Of a DNA stretch of 37,007 nt, positions 26,470-33,967 are shown piece after piece (the first letter of the stretch is position 1; the number at the start of each line of letters is the position of its first letter). This DNA comes from Saprospiraceae bacterium (GTDB lineage: Bacteria; Bacteroidota; Bacteroidia; Chitinophagales; Saprospiraceae): contig JAJTER010000031.1 in the NCBI GenBank assembly GCA_021299835.1, positions 1-37,007 on the forward strand, in the 5' to 3' direction. The notes under the pieces were generated by a model. The model was not told where the DNA came from and ran no database searches. It saw nothing but the letters and a program-made list of their open reading frames with translations. The position numbers and the translations under genes are program-made.

Positions 26470-27987
26470 TTAATGCTCATGACCATGGGCAGGCATAGTG
26501 CCGCTTGCCTGTGATAGTTTAATTTGGTAAGCCCCTTTGGTTACTAATCGCTCACCTTCAGAAAGTCCACCTATTACCTGAACGAGAAACCCATTATTTA
26601 CCCCTAATTTTAATTCACGTTTTTGAAAACTTTCTCCTGACGTTTGTACATAAGCGAAAAATACGCCTTGTTCTTCAATGAGTGCTGAGGTAGGAATAAC
26701 TAAAGCATTATTTATGGCTGTTGTATTTAAAAAAACCTCCGCAAATGACCCTGGAATAATTTCAGGTTTTCCGTCTATTTGAAAATAAATGGGCAGGTAG
26801 GGGATATTTACTTCGGTGGTTTTACCAATGGATAACAAATGCCCATTGAGCTCTTTGGTATTAAAAGTTTTATTGTTTTGAATGAGCCTGAAATTGGCAT
26901 CCGTTATACTGGAAATTTGATCAGTATATTTCAGAGATAACTCAGCTTTCAAAACAAGTTTCTGATTTTTGCTAACTACTGCCAATGGCTGTCCTGCAGT
27001 TACGTATTGTCCTTCAGTTACTAATACATTTTTAATAGTCCCGTCCATTGGTGAATCCGCCCTTTTGCCACCAGAATAATAATTTCTCTTTAGGTTACTT
27101 AAACTGATTTTTGCATTTTCCAGACGCAGCTTAACCGTTTGAAATTCGCTTTGAGTGACTAAACGGTCCTTAATCAATTCCGCTACCCTGTCAAATTCCT
27201 TTTGAGCAGTTAATAATTCTGCATCAGCTAATTGTTTAGTTGCATCAACATTTTCAAAAGGAATTTCTCCTCCTGAAATTGAAAATAATGATTGTCCTTT
27301 TTTCACCGATACTCCAAGTAAAAGGCTGTTACCTGAAAATTTGACTATGCCATTAGATTTAGCAACAATGGTCATTGCGTCACCAGGCGCAGACATAATT
27401 TCTCCCGTAGTTTTGATAACATCAAAAATGGTCTGCTTCACTATAGGCGCATTGGCAAATGCTACTTTCCAGGCCTGTTCCTTTAAATAAGAAATATCAC
27501 TGTTATTCGATGTTTCTGATTGGGCAGAAATGGCGGTTTTTTCATCATTGAAAACTTGTATGCTATCAATGATCATCTGATCGGTAAACGTTTGTGTTTT
27601 AATATTAAACAACAGTTTAGCCCACCCAGCTTTTTGGGGTTGCAGAGCTAAACGAAAAATTCCTGGTGAACTTGGTGCCATTGTTGAATTTTTCAATCCC
27701 GATGTACCTATAATTAAACTTACCGTTACTTCCCCTTCAGTGTAAGGAATAAATTGTTCTCCCAATTGAGTCAAGTGGGTAGCAAAATTTGATGTGCTAC
27801 CCACTACCAATGGTTTAAACTCTACAAAAAGTTCCGATTTTTCTGAATAAACTGTATATGAGACAGATTTTAAACCTTCTTCTCCTGGATGGCTACCGTC
27901 TGGCGCATGTACATGCTCTTCTGAAGTTGACTGTTCGCAGGATAATAAAATACACCCAAGGAAAAAGATTACTAAAAGCTGTTTCAT
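26470..27987 (-). CDS. Periplasmic adaptor (membrane-fusion) lipoprotein of the RND efflux system
   Basis: The 505-residue lipoprotein (lipobox LLSC, Cys17) begins with a His-rich stretch EEHVHAPDGSHPGEEG. About 45-145 looks like a small beta-sandwich (YtkA/FixH-like, my inference). From about 185 come the HlyD/CusB elements: a barrel-sandwich segment (GIVKFSG, LFSISGGEIP), a helical hairpin at about 245-300 and the second half SPMDGTIKNVLVTEGQYVTAG, with the beta-barrel and membrane-proximal parts after it. The C-terminus ends PAHGHEH, again His-rich. It would bridge pump and channel and hand over metal ions. It sits 16 nt after the small His-rich lipoprotein gene and 11 nt before the pump. 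Confidence 0.92.
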   Translation of the reverse strand: MKQLLVIFFLGCILLSCEQSTSEEHVHAPDGSHPGEEGLKSVSYTVYSEKSELFVEFKPLVVGSTSNFATHLTQLGEQFIPYTEGEVTVSLIIGTSGLKNSTMAPSSPGIFRLALQPQKAGWAKLLFNIKTQTFTDQMIIDSIQVFNDEKTAISAQSETSNNSDISYLKEQAWKVAFANAPIVKQTIFDVIKTTGEIMSAPGDAMTIVAKSNGIVKFSGNSLLLGVSVKKGQSLFSISGGEIPFENVDATKQLADAELLTAQKEFDRVAELIKDRLVTQSEFQTVKLRLENAKISLSNLKRNYYSGGKRADSPMDGTIKNVLVTEGQYVTAGQPLAVVSKNQKLVLKAELSLKYTDQISSITDANFRLIQNNKTFNTKELNGHLLSIGKTTEVNIPYLPIYFQIDGKPEIIPGSFAEVFLNTTAINNALVIPTSALIEEQGVFFAYVQTSGESFQKRELKLGVNNGFLVQVIGGLSEGERLVTKGAYQIKLSQASGTMPAHGHEH

Positions 27988-28003
27988 GATACACTTATTA
28001 ATA

Positions 28004-28231
28004 TTAATGACTATGTTTTACTCCACCTTCATGGGTGTGCTCCTTTGAAATGGTATCTGAATTGATTGTGTCACTAACTACAAATTCCTCCTGCTCTGGT
28101 TTCTTTGTGTCGTGATCAGCATGGGTAGAACCATCTTCGTGCGTATGGGTTTTGCTTTCAGTATTGTTTCCACAGCTTACCATTGAAAATAATGCAATGC
28201 AAATTAGGGCAGCTAAAATTGTGTTTTTCAT
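28004..28231 (-). CDS. Small His-rich lipoprotein, first gene of the metal efflux operon
   Basis: The 75-residue product has a lipoprotein signal ending SMVSC (Cys20). The mature part is strongly hydrophilic with clusters THTHEDG, HADHD, KEHTHEGG and KHSH, nine His with acidic spacers. This is a typical low-complexity binder of Zn, Cu, Co or Ni rather than an enzyme. As first gene of the efflux operon (16 nt before the adaptor, which has a similar His-rich N-terminus), it may capture metal at the periplasmic face and feed the adaptor. No named family is recognised. Confidence 0.75.
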   Translation of the reverse strand: MKNTILAALICIALFSMVSCGNNTESKTHTHEDGSTHADHDTKKPEQEEFVVSDTINSDTISKEHTHEGGVKHSH

Positions 28232-28280
28232 TTTGCTTTTATTTAAATGTTATAAATTGCTTGGGATACTCTCCATCAAT

Positions 28281-28288
28281 CAAAGTTA
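28281..28288 (-). promoter_or_regulatory. Candidate -7 element of the metal efflux operon
   Basis: Read on the minus strand the sequence is TAACTTTG, an exact TAnnTTTG match, 50 nt before the ATG of the His-rich lipoprotein. A -33 TTG is not evident at the usual spacing, which could fit an activator-dependent promoter. Confidence 0.4.
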
Positions 28289-28484
28289 ATTTAATAAATA
28301 ATTTTTTTTCCATCATCATTACCCTTTATTTATAGGAAACGTAAAATCAGGAATAATTTAATGGTTAGATAAGACAATACTTTAAATAATCAACGGACTA
28401 CAGCCATATAAAATAATAGTAAATAATTAAGATCGAAATTAATATAAGTACTAAACCATGGTAAAGATTTCAGTACAATAATTC

Positions 28485-28492
28485 TATTTTTG
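28485..28492 (+). promoter_or_regulatory. Candidate -7 element upstream of the VOC gene
   Basis: TATTTTTG matches TAnnTTTG exactly, 68 nt before the ATG at 28560. A clear TTG upstream is lacking, so the call is weak. Confidence 0.3.
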
Positions 28493-28559
28493 TATTGAAT
28501 CTAAAATTATTTAATACTTAAGTTGCATTTGTGACTTTAATCCAGCGTAGAATTAATAT

Positions 28560-28967
28560 ATGTCCCATCGTATTCCAAATTCAGGCATTCAATCCCTGCA
28601 TCATATTGCTATTATTTGCTCAGATTATGAGAAGTCAAAACGATTTTATACAGAAATTTTGGGCTTTCAGGTGAAAAATGAGGTCTATAGGGAGGAAAGA
28701 CAATCATTTAAACTGGATCTCTCTTTGAATGGGCATTATTTGATTGAACTATTCTCCTTCCCAAATCCTCCAAATAGATTATCCAGACCGGAATCAACCG
28801 GGTTAAGACATATTGCTTTTGGGGTAAATAATATAGAGGAGTCTTGTCTTTTTTTAAAAGATAACCATATAGATACAGAAGAAATTAGGATAGACGAATA
28901 TACGGGTAGGAAATTCACTTTTTTTTCTGATCCCGACAATTTACCTATTGAGTTGTACGAAATATAA
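28560..28967 (+). CDS. VOC family protein (glyoxalase I-like, YaeR/GloA2-type)
   Basis: The 135-residue cytosolic protein has a complete vicinal-oxygen-chelate fold of two beta-alpha-beta-beta-beta units. The first begins SLHHIAIICSDYEKSKRFY and the second GLRHIAFGVNNIEES. The four likely metal ligands are His15, Glu63, His84 and Glu131 (IELYE end). The pattern is closest to the YaeR/GloA2-type VOC proteins (lactoylglutathione-lyase-like), whose true substrates are mostly unknown. It stands alone and converges on a decayed frame starting 7 nt beyond its stop. Confidence 0.85.
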   Translation: MSHRIPNSGIQSLHHIAIICSDYEKSKRFYTEILGFQVKNEVYREERQSFKLDLSLNGHYLIELFSFPNPPNRLSRPESTGLRHIAFGVNNIEESCLFLKDNHIDTEEIRIDEYTGRKFTFFSDPDNLPIELYEI

Positions 28968-28974
28968 CTATGGG

Positions 28975-29148
28975 TCAGTAAGTATTCATTACCACATCTT
29001 CCAGATTTGCTGCTTCCTCATTTGAAAAAAGTCGATAAATCACCTTAAATGTTTTGCCATAAGCGGTTTCTAATGAAAATCCATCGGCTCCAACACCATC
29101 AATCGCATCAGGGGTAAAAGGCGTAAGTTCCAAATGTCTAAAAAATGT
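28975..29148 (-). pseudogene. C-terminal gene fragment, family not recognised
   Basis: A 57-codon minus-strand frame without a start codon reads protein-like: HLELTPFTPDAIDGVG, then DGFSLETAYGKTFKV and RLFSNEEAANLEDVV, ending NTY and TGA. It is bounded upstream by an in-frame TAG at 29149-29151. The composition and secondary-structure pattern are unlike random frames of this AT-rich DNA, so it is probably the tail of a lost gene. I do not recognise the family. Confidence 0.5.
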
Positions 29149-29183
29149 CTAATAATGACTTCCTATTCGGGTTTAGACATTTT
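29142..29183. repeat. Inverted repeat with an extra half-copy (TGTCTA motif)
   Basis: AAAATGTCTAA (29142-29152) is the exact inverse of TTAGACATTTT (29173-29183), 20 nt apart. Another AAATGTCTAAA copy lies just left at 29132-29142 in direct orientation. It could be a weak hairpin or a footprint of past rearrangement. There is no T-tract typical of a terminator. Confidence 0.45.
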
Positions 29184-29407
29184 CCGTATTTTACCTTTTA
29201 TGTCAATTTTACCTCGTTTTCCCTCCCCGAACTTCTCCAAACAGTTTAGGATCATCTTTTGGCAATGCCAGCCGATGTATGAAAGTTTGGCTTTCGGCCT
29301 TCAATTAACTGTTTGTCCTTCAGTATTAAAGAAGCTTATCTGGCTGCTGGTTTCAATAGCTTTCCCTTTATCCATCTGCATTCAAAGAAAGTGATATATA
29401 ATTCAAT

Positions 29408-30661
29408 TTAGAGGCCGCCGCGGTTGGCTTTTTTTCTTCGCGTATGTATGCCTAGTATCTTGCGGCTTTCTTGCTCAACCAACGCATGTTTTCGGTGAGA
29501 CCATATTTGTTCCCTCGCCATTTTTCCCGCTTTTTCTACGTCAACAATGGGAAATGGGTAGTCAAAACCTATGTTTACCCGATAAATGGATTGCTCTATT
29601 AATGTCATTTTGTGCGGTTCGTGAATTAACTCACCGGGTAAATTTGAAAGCTCAGGTACCCATTGTTTTATGAAAATTCCATCCGGGTCATGGTCCTTAC
29701 TCTGCTTGACTGGATTATACATTCTCACAATATTAATACCCGTTGTACCTGCCTGCATTTGAAATTGTGGATAATGAATGCCGGGTTCATAATCTAAAAA
29801 TAATCGGGCTAAATGCTTTGTACCAGATCGCCAGTCCTGATATAAATGATGGCAAAGAAAACTGACCAGCATGGCTCGCATCCTGAAGTTTATCCATCCC
29901 GTTTTTTGCAAACATCGCATACAGGCATCCACTAATGGATAACCTGTTTCACCCTTTTCCCACGCGGCTATAAAGCCGCAGGAAGTTCGGCTGGCCAATG
30001 GTTTACTGATCGATTTACTATACGTTTTACCCCTTTCCAACACAAAACTTTGCAAATATTTCCAGGCATACTGCTCTCCGGCTGGCTGATATGTGGAAGG
30101 ATAGGCTAATAACCTGTCCAGTAATTCCTGAGGTAAAATGAAAGGATGTTCAACCTTAATTTTAGTGCCAATGTGGTAAATGTTCTCTTTGATAGGTGTA
30201 TGCATGGTGATGAACCAGTTTTTATCCCAGTTATCCCTGTTTTTTATTCCCCTAACCACTCCATCCCGTTGGTATTCATGCCAGATTATTTGTTGGGATT
30301 TGCAAAATGTAGCTATTTTTTTATCTCTCTCATAAGTTAGGGAAATCCCTGATTCCTGATAACTGAACAGGTTTTTTATGGAAAAATTAATGGCTAAATG
30401 GTTAAATACATCCATGGCTTCTCCATAAAAAATATGCGCTTTTTTATGAAATGGTTCCAGTGTTTTATTGAAGTCTTGTAAGGAGTAATACTGAAATTGC
30501 AAATGCCTGTCGCTTACATCGCCATAGTTAATATGTTTAGGTTCAATGATAAATATAATAATATAGGGCAATCCCGCTTCTTCTGCCCGTTGAAGGGGCT
30601 GGTGGTCCTGCGTTCGAATATCTCTCTTGAGCCAAACGATATTTATGCCCGACGTATTCAT
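29408..30661 (-). CDS. Cryptochrome/photolyase family protein with an apparent internal deletion of the FAD cradle
   Basis: The ATG at 30661 gives a normal photolyase start ([18 protein letters not shown]); an upstream ATG at 30685 adds eight residues. Numbering below is from 30685. The N-terminal antenna-type Rossmann domain (about 14-140) is complete. In relatives, the segment after KPxASRxSC continues with RLSPYLAWG and about 70 more residues that hold FAD contacts. Here SC (235-236) is followed at once by [20 protein letters not shown], which normally lies after that block. The rest ([27 protein letters not shown]) is intact. So about 75 residues of the FAD-binding domain seem lost in frame. 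DNA repair activity is doubtful. A perfect 6-bp palindrome (29964-29979) lies exactly at the join. A natural deletion or a sequence artefact is possible. Confidence 0.8.
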   Translation of the reverse strand: MNTSGINIVWLKRDIRTQDHQPLQRAEEAGLPYIIIFIIEPKHINYGDVSDRHLQFQYYSLQDFNKTLEPFHKKAHIFYGEAMDVFNHLAINFSIKNLFSYQESGISLTYERDKKIATFCKSQQIIWHEYQRDGVVRGIKNRDNWDKNWFITMHTPIKENIYHIGTKIKVEHPFILPQELLDRLLAYPSTYQPAGEQYAWKYLQSFVLERGKTYSKSISKPLASRTSCGFIAAWEKGETGYPLVDACMRCLQKTGWINFRMRAMLVSFLCHHLYQDWRSGTKHLARLFLDYEPGIHYPQFQMQAGTTGINIVRMYNPVKQSKDHDPDGIFIKQWVPELSNLPGELIHEPHKMTLIEQSIYRVNIGFDYPFPIVDVEKAGKMAREQIWSHRKHALVEQESRKILGIHTRRKKANRGGL

Positions 30662-30832
30662 ATTAAATGATTTCTGACAAGGCAACGTAAAATGAAGGGC
30701 AATGTTCTGAGGCTAAGCGTTTACTTTTTTGTACCATGGATTCTTTTCTCGAATTTTATAGGAGTATGCCTGAAAAATCTTACTTTGCATCTAAATAGAC
30801 GATATTACCAACAATTCAAAAATTAAAAAAAG

Positions 30833-32446
30833 ATGAGGTTAAAAGGACTGTGTTTTATCCTGACTATTGTATCATTCTCACAGATAAATGCTCAAAATGA
30901 GGTGACCCTGAGGCATAGGGATTCCATAAGAATTTCTCAGTTTATTATCAATTATGTGAATTCCCTGAATAATTATGCCCAAAATAATTATCCTACAGAG
31001 GAACGGATAAATATTGAAAAAGAATACTTCCTGTATGAAGGCGAGGGAAATGTGGTGCTCGATTTTCCTGATATACAACATCAGCAGAATTATCTGATCA
31101 GGGATTATTTGACAAGTATGAAAAATGAATCTATCATTTTACAATACGAAATAAATCAAATAGATATTTTAGATTGTACTTTCAAAGAGGATCATTTTTA
31201 TGCGGTAAGAATTAACAAATTTGTCGTAAATAAAATGACAAATAAGATTTTATCTGCCAGGGAAATATTTAATTTAAAAATAGGCGATGATGGAAAAGTA
31301 AAAATTAATTATATTATTTCGTCTGTATTTCCTGAAATTTTTGCCTCGGCAACCTGTGTAAAACCAATTGTTTTAGCTCCTTTTGACATACAAATAATGA
31401 CGGGGATAGCCACTTTTCTGGAAGATGGGAAGATAGGTTTTTCTGGAAATATTATGGCAAATCGCCCAAGTGCCATCACTGAAACAGGTATCGTTTGGAG
31501 TTATCTCCCCAATCCTTCCTATAAAGATTTTAAAATGCCTGCCATCAATTCTATTGATCTGCTATTCTTAAATATTACAGACCTTAATCCCGGGAAAGAG
31601 GTATTTTATAATGTGTACGCCATCGCAGAAAATGAAGTTTTTTACGGGGAATCCAATTCTTTTTTAGTGCCAAATGAGGTCAAAAAACTAAATATTGATA
31701 CACCGAAGGTGATAGATGTTCAGGTTCCTGCTCAGGTTTCTTCTCCTACAACTAAACCTTCCATTGAATGGGTGGAAATTCCTGGAGGCACTTTTTTAAT
31801 GGGTAGCCCCGCCAATGAACCTGGCAGGCAGGGCGACGAAGATCAGATTCAGATAACTATCAGCCCGTTTAAAATGTCAAAATACGAGATTACTTTTGCC
31901 CAATATGATCTTTTTTGTGAAGAATCAGGTAGAGCTAAACCTAAGGATAATACCTGGGGAAGGGAAAACAGACCTGTTATCAATGTAAACTGGGTGGATG
32001 CCGATGCTTTTGCCAAATGGTTGGGTTGCAGATTGCCTACTGAAGCAGAGTGGGAATATGCTTGTAAAGCAGGAAGTGATACGCCTTTTAATACCGGAAA
32101 TAATCTGACTACCGATCAGGCTAATTATGACGGAAATTATCCCTACAATGGAAATGCAACAGGGTCATATAGACAGAAAACCTCCCCCGTAGGTAGTTTT
32201 GCCCCTAATGCATGGGGTTTGTACGACATGCATGGCAATGTTTGGGAATGGTGCAGTAACTGGTATGGGGATTATCCCAATGCTCCCGCTAATAATCCTC
32301 AAGGTCCGTCGGAGGGACAGGTAAAAATTTATAGAGGCGGAAGCTGGGGTAGTGACGCCGAAGTTTCCCGCAGCGCTTATAGAAATCACCTGAATCCAAA
32401 TAATAAATCGGACTTCATTGGTATAAGACTGGTTCTGGTGGAATGA
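30833..32446 (+). CDS. Exported FN3-like + SUMF1 (formylglycine-generating-enzyme-fold) protein, probably not an FGE
   Basis: The 537-residue protein has a signal peptide (about 1-20, ending QINAQ), an unrecognised N-terminal region to about 185, an FN3-like segment at about 200-285 (GIVWSYLPNP, GKEVFYNVYAIAENE) and a SUMF1 domain from about 312. SUMF1 hallmarks are WVEIPGGTFLMGS, RLPTEAEWEYACKAG, GLYDMHGNVWEWCSNW and YRGGSWGSD. True formylglycine-generating enzymes carry two catalytic cysteines shortly after GGS. Here that stretch reads WGSDAEVSRSAYRNH with none, so it should not mature the nearby sulfatases. SUMF1-fold proteins without these cysteines serve in varied roles such as lipoprotein or binding modules. 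It appears monocistronic. Confidence 0.85.
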   Translation: MRLKGLCFILTIVSFSQINAQNEVTLRHRDSIRISQFIINYVNSLNNYAQNNYPTEERINIEKEYFLYEGEGNVVLDFPDIQHQQNYLIRDYLTSMKNESIILQYEINQIDILDCTFKEDHFYAVRINKFVVNKMTNKILSAREIFNLKIGDDGKVKINYIISSVFPEIFASATCVKPIVLAPFDIQIMTGIATFLEDGKIGFSGNIMANRPSAITETGIVWSYLPNPSYKDFKMPAINSIDLLFLNITDLNPGKEVFYNVYAIAENEVFYGESNSFLVPNEVKKLNIDTPKVIDVQVPAQVSSPTTKPSIEWVEIPGGTFLMGSPANEPGRQGDEDQIQITISPFKMSKYEITFAQYDLFCEESGRAKPKDNTWGRENRPVINVNWVDADAFAKWLGCRLPTEAEWEYACKAGSDTPFNTGNNLTTDQANYDGNYPYNGNATGSYRQKTSPVGSFAPNAWGLYDMHGNVWEWCSNWYGDYPNAPANNPQGPSEGQVKIYRGGSWGSDAEVSRSAYRNHLNPNNKSDFIGIRLVLVE

Positions 32447-32450
32447 TAAA

Positions 32451-32481
32451 TTGAAATAGATTTAATAAACGCTTATATTTG
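32451..32481 (+). promoter_or_regulatory. Bacteroidota promoter of the toxin-antitoxin pair (TTG-N20-TATATTTG)
   Basis: TTG at 32451-32453 and TATATTTG at 32474-32481 are 20 nt apart, a near-ideal primary-sigma promoter. The start point would fall near 32487, giving a leader of only about five nucleotides before the antitoxin ATG at 32492. Confidence 0.7.
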
Positions 32482-32491
32482 TAATAAACCA

Positions 32492-32737
32492 ATGGAAGAA
32501 ATGCAAATATCTGAACTCAACAAAAAAAAACTTGATTTGATTGACTGGATTAATCAGCTCTCAGATAAAAATACGATTGAGCTTCTTGATAATCTGAAAA
32601 GTGCATCATCGAAAGATGATTGGTGGGATGAACTGTCAGATAATGAGCAAAAAAAATTACAAAATGGAATGAATGATATTAAGAAAGGAAATGTAATTTC
32701 GTCAGCTCAGTTTTGGAAAGAACTGAAAAATGTCTGA
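32492..32737 (+). CDS. Antitoxin of a type II toxin-antitoxin module
   Basis: The 81-residue acidic, helical protein has no signal peptide. A first helical part (KKLDLIDWINQLSDKNTIELLDNL) precedes the conserved type DDWWDELSDNEQKKLQNGM and ends GNVISSAQFWKELKN. This layout fits the small antitoxins paired with ParE/RelE toxins in Bacteroidota: the C-terminal part would wrap the toxin. It overlaps the toxin gene by 8 nt. A clear DNA-binding fold is not evident, so any autoregulation is uncertain. A second in-frame ATG at 32501 is an alternative start. Confidence 0.8.
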   Translation: MEEMQISELNKKKLDLIDWINQLSDKNTIELLDNLKSASSKDDWWDELSDNEQKKLQNGMNDIKKGNVISSAQFWKELKNV

Positions 32738-33035
32738 GAAAAAAAAGCGAATCGTTGAATATTCTAACCAATCAATAGAGAACGCAAAAGAAATAGTTTT
32801 TTACTTAAAGACAAGATTTGCTAAAAAGGAATTAGATAATTTCTTTAAATCCTTAATAATTTTTGAAAAAATAGTAATCTTCTATCCAAATATATATCCA
32901 GCTTCTCAGAAGAAGAGGATAAGAAGAGCGGTTCTTAGTAAAGTACTCTCTGTTTATTATTCTGTTACTAAAAATAGTATTTCAATCATTTCAATCTTTG
33001 ATAATCGATGGGATGAAACAAGCAAACTCAAATAG
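32730..33035 (+). CDS. RelE/ParE-family toxin
   Basis: The 101-residue basic protein matches the ParE/RelE fold: N-terminal strand and helix (RIVEYSNQSIENAKEIVFYL), a second helix, the loop FYPNIYPAS, the basic strand KRIRRAVLSK, then VYYSVTKNSISIISIFDNRWD. The final xxFDNRWD motif is typical of ParE-like toxins that poison gyrase, although RelE-like mRNA cleavage cannot be excluded from sequence. It starts inside the antitoxin gene (8-nt overlap) and is ended by a strong terminator. Confidence 0.87.
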   Translation: MSEKKKRIVEYSNQSIENAKEIVFYLKTRFAKKELDNFFKSLIIFEKIVIFYPNIYPASQKKRIRRAVLSKVLSVYYSVTKNSISIISIFDNRWDETSKLK

Positions 33036-33069
33036 GACAACCTATAAGAGCAGTTTCGTTTATTAGCAG

Positions 33070-33107
33070 GATTGGTTTTATGAAAACCAATCTTTCAGTT
33101 TTTTTTT
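33070..33107 (+). terminator. Intrinsic terminator of the toxin-antitoxin operon
   Basis: A perfect 10-bp stem GATTGGTTTT (33070-33079) / AAAACCAATC (33083-33092) with a 3-nt loop is followed within 6 nt by nine T. The T-run overlaps the 3' end of the convergent GH16 gene. Confidence 0.88.
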
Positions 33108-33963
33108 ATTTCAACTGCCAAACCCGGACATAATCAGTGGAAAAAACAGAGGGGAGATCTGCCACGTTGGGAAGTCCAACCCAGTCTTCCATAATTTCTG
33201 CATCAAAAACAATATGAAGAGGTCTGTGGAAATAATCGTTGATTCGTTGAAAAACTTCTTTCCCATCAATATACCAGACTAATTTTTCTGGCGTCCAAAG
33301 AAATCCGACAACATGAAAATCGGCGTAAAAATCGTAAGGCATTAATTGTTTAAATGAATAATTGGGCAATTTGGTCTTCTTCTTATTAACCACCGATTCT
33401 ACATAAGGTGTTTCATATCGGTGAACGGTAGCCCAAAAAGTACGTTGAAGCTGAGGATCAGGCAGTTTGCCAAAAAGTTCAAAAATATCAATTTCCTCGG
33501 AAGCATCCCCCTCCCGATATTTTTTATCGGCATCAAGCGGATCGTATAACCAGAAAGCATTACAAACCCCCGAACGCATAGACCGGCTTCGGGCTTCAAA
33601 ATAACCGTACAAAATCCGGTGCTTACTTTTTACTATGGCGGTAGAAAACTTATCCAGCCCCCGCGCTTTGTTCTCCACACTCACTTCAGATGGATCAAGG
33701 CTTTTAGCTGATAATTCAAGATGACCATTTTTTACGGCCACATTGTTCCTATCAAAATAAGCAGGTTTTCTACCTACCCAGGCAGGATTAAAATCCCACC
33801 ATTTTTCATTATTCAGCGTGGTGCCTTCAAATTCATCACTGAAGGCAGGTACCCATTTCCACTCATTTCCTAAAGGGCAGACAGGTATTTCCGTGTCGGA
33901 TTGTGCCATTAACTGAACTACCACAAATAGGAAGAGACTGATACATTGAATAGCCTTTTTCAT
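33106..33963 (-). CDS. Secreted GH16 family glycoside hydrolase
   Basis: The 285-residue protein has a signal peptide (about 1-21, ending VQLMAQ) and one GH16 jelly-roll. The catalytic motif EIDIFE lies at 157-162, with nucleophile Glu157, Asp159 and acid/base Glu162. The one-residue bulge before the last Glu is typical of the laminarinase/agarase/carrageenase branches. Substrate-facing Trp residues (WKW, FWLY, FLWTPEKLVWYIDG) are present. GH16 enzymes cut internal beta-1,3 or beta-1,4 bonds of glucans or galactans, and the exact polymer cannot be told. It starts 4 nt after the GH78-like gene and is co-transcribed with it. Sulfated algal or plant glycan is a plausible target given the nearby sulfatase, by inference. 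Confidence 0.92.
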   Translation of the reverse strand: MKKAIQCISLFLFVVVQLMAQSDTEIPVCPLGNEWKWVPAFSDEFEGTTLNNEKWWDFNPAWVGRKPAYFDRNNVAVKNGHLELSAKSLDPSEVSVENKARGLDKFSTAIVKSKHRILYGYFEARSRSMRSGVCNAFWLYDPLDADKKYREGDASEEIDIFELFGKLPDPQLQRTFWATVHRYETPYVESVVNKKKTKLPNYSFKQLMPYDFYADFHVVGFLWTPEKLVWYIDGKEVFQRINDYFHRPLHIVFDAEIMEDWVGLPNVADLPSVFSTDYVRVWQLK

Positions 33964-33967
33964 GATA

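Larger units (their letters stand above)
28232..28559. other. Divergent intergenic region between the efflux operon and a VOC gene
   Basis: This 328-nt AT-rich stretch carries no convincing gene. It should hold the promoters of both flanking units. Candidate -7 boxes are TAACTTTG on the minus strand (28281-28288) and TATTTTTG on the plus strand (28485-28492). I see no clear metal-responsive operator such as a MerR-type dyad, and no metal-sensing regulator gene is near. Confidence 0.6.
28968..29407. other. Non-coding, decayed region with gene fragments
   Basis: No intact gene is visible in these 440 nt. It holds a minus-strand gene fragment (28975-29148) and an inverted repeat (29142-29183). 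A plus-strand open stretch (about 29134-29394) ends in the hydrophobic segment LIWLLVSIAFPLSI. That segment vaguely recalls the last helix of FtsX-like permeases, but the surrounding frame lacks a match and I do not call it a gene. Confidence 0.5.

Noticed and set aside
29134-29394. Plus-strand 86-codon open frame as a gene
   Set aside because: No recognisable domain over most of its length. Only a short hydrophobic end recalls FtsX-like permeases, and the other frames do not support an intact gene.
29964-29979. GCGGCT/AGCCGC hairpin as a transcription terminator
   Set aside because: It lies within the photolyase coding frame and has no T-tract. It is better explained as part of the deletion junction.
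30833-32446. SUMF1-domain protein as the sulfatase-activating formylglycine-generating enzyme
   Set aside because: The two catalytic cysteines expected after GGS are absent (WGSDAEVSRSAYRNH).
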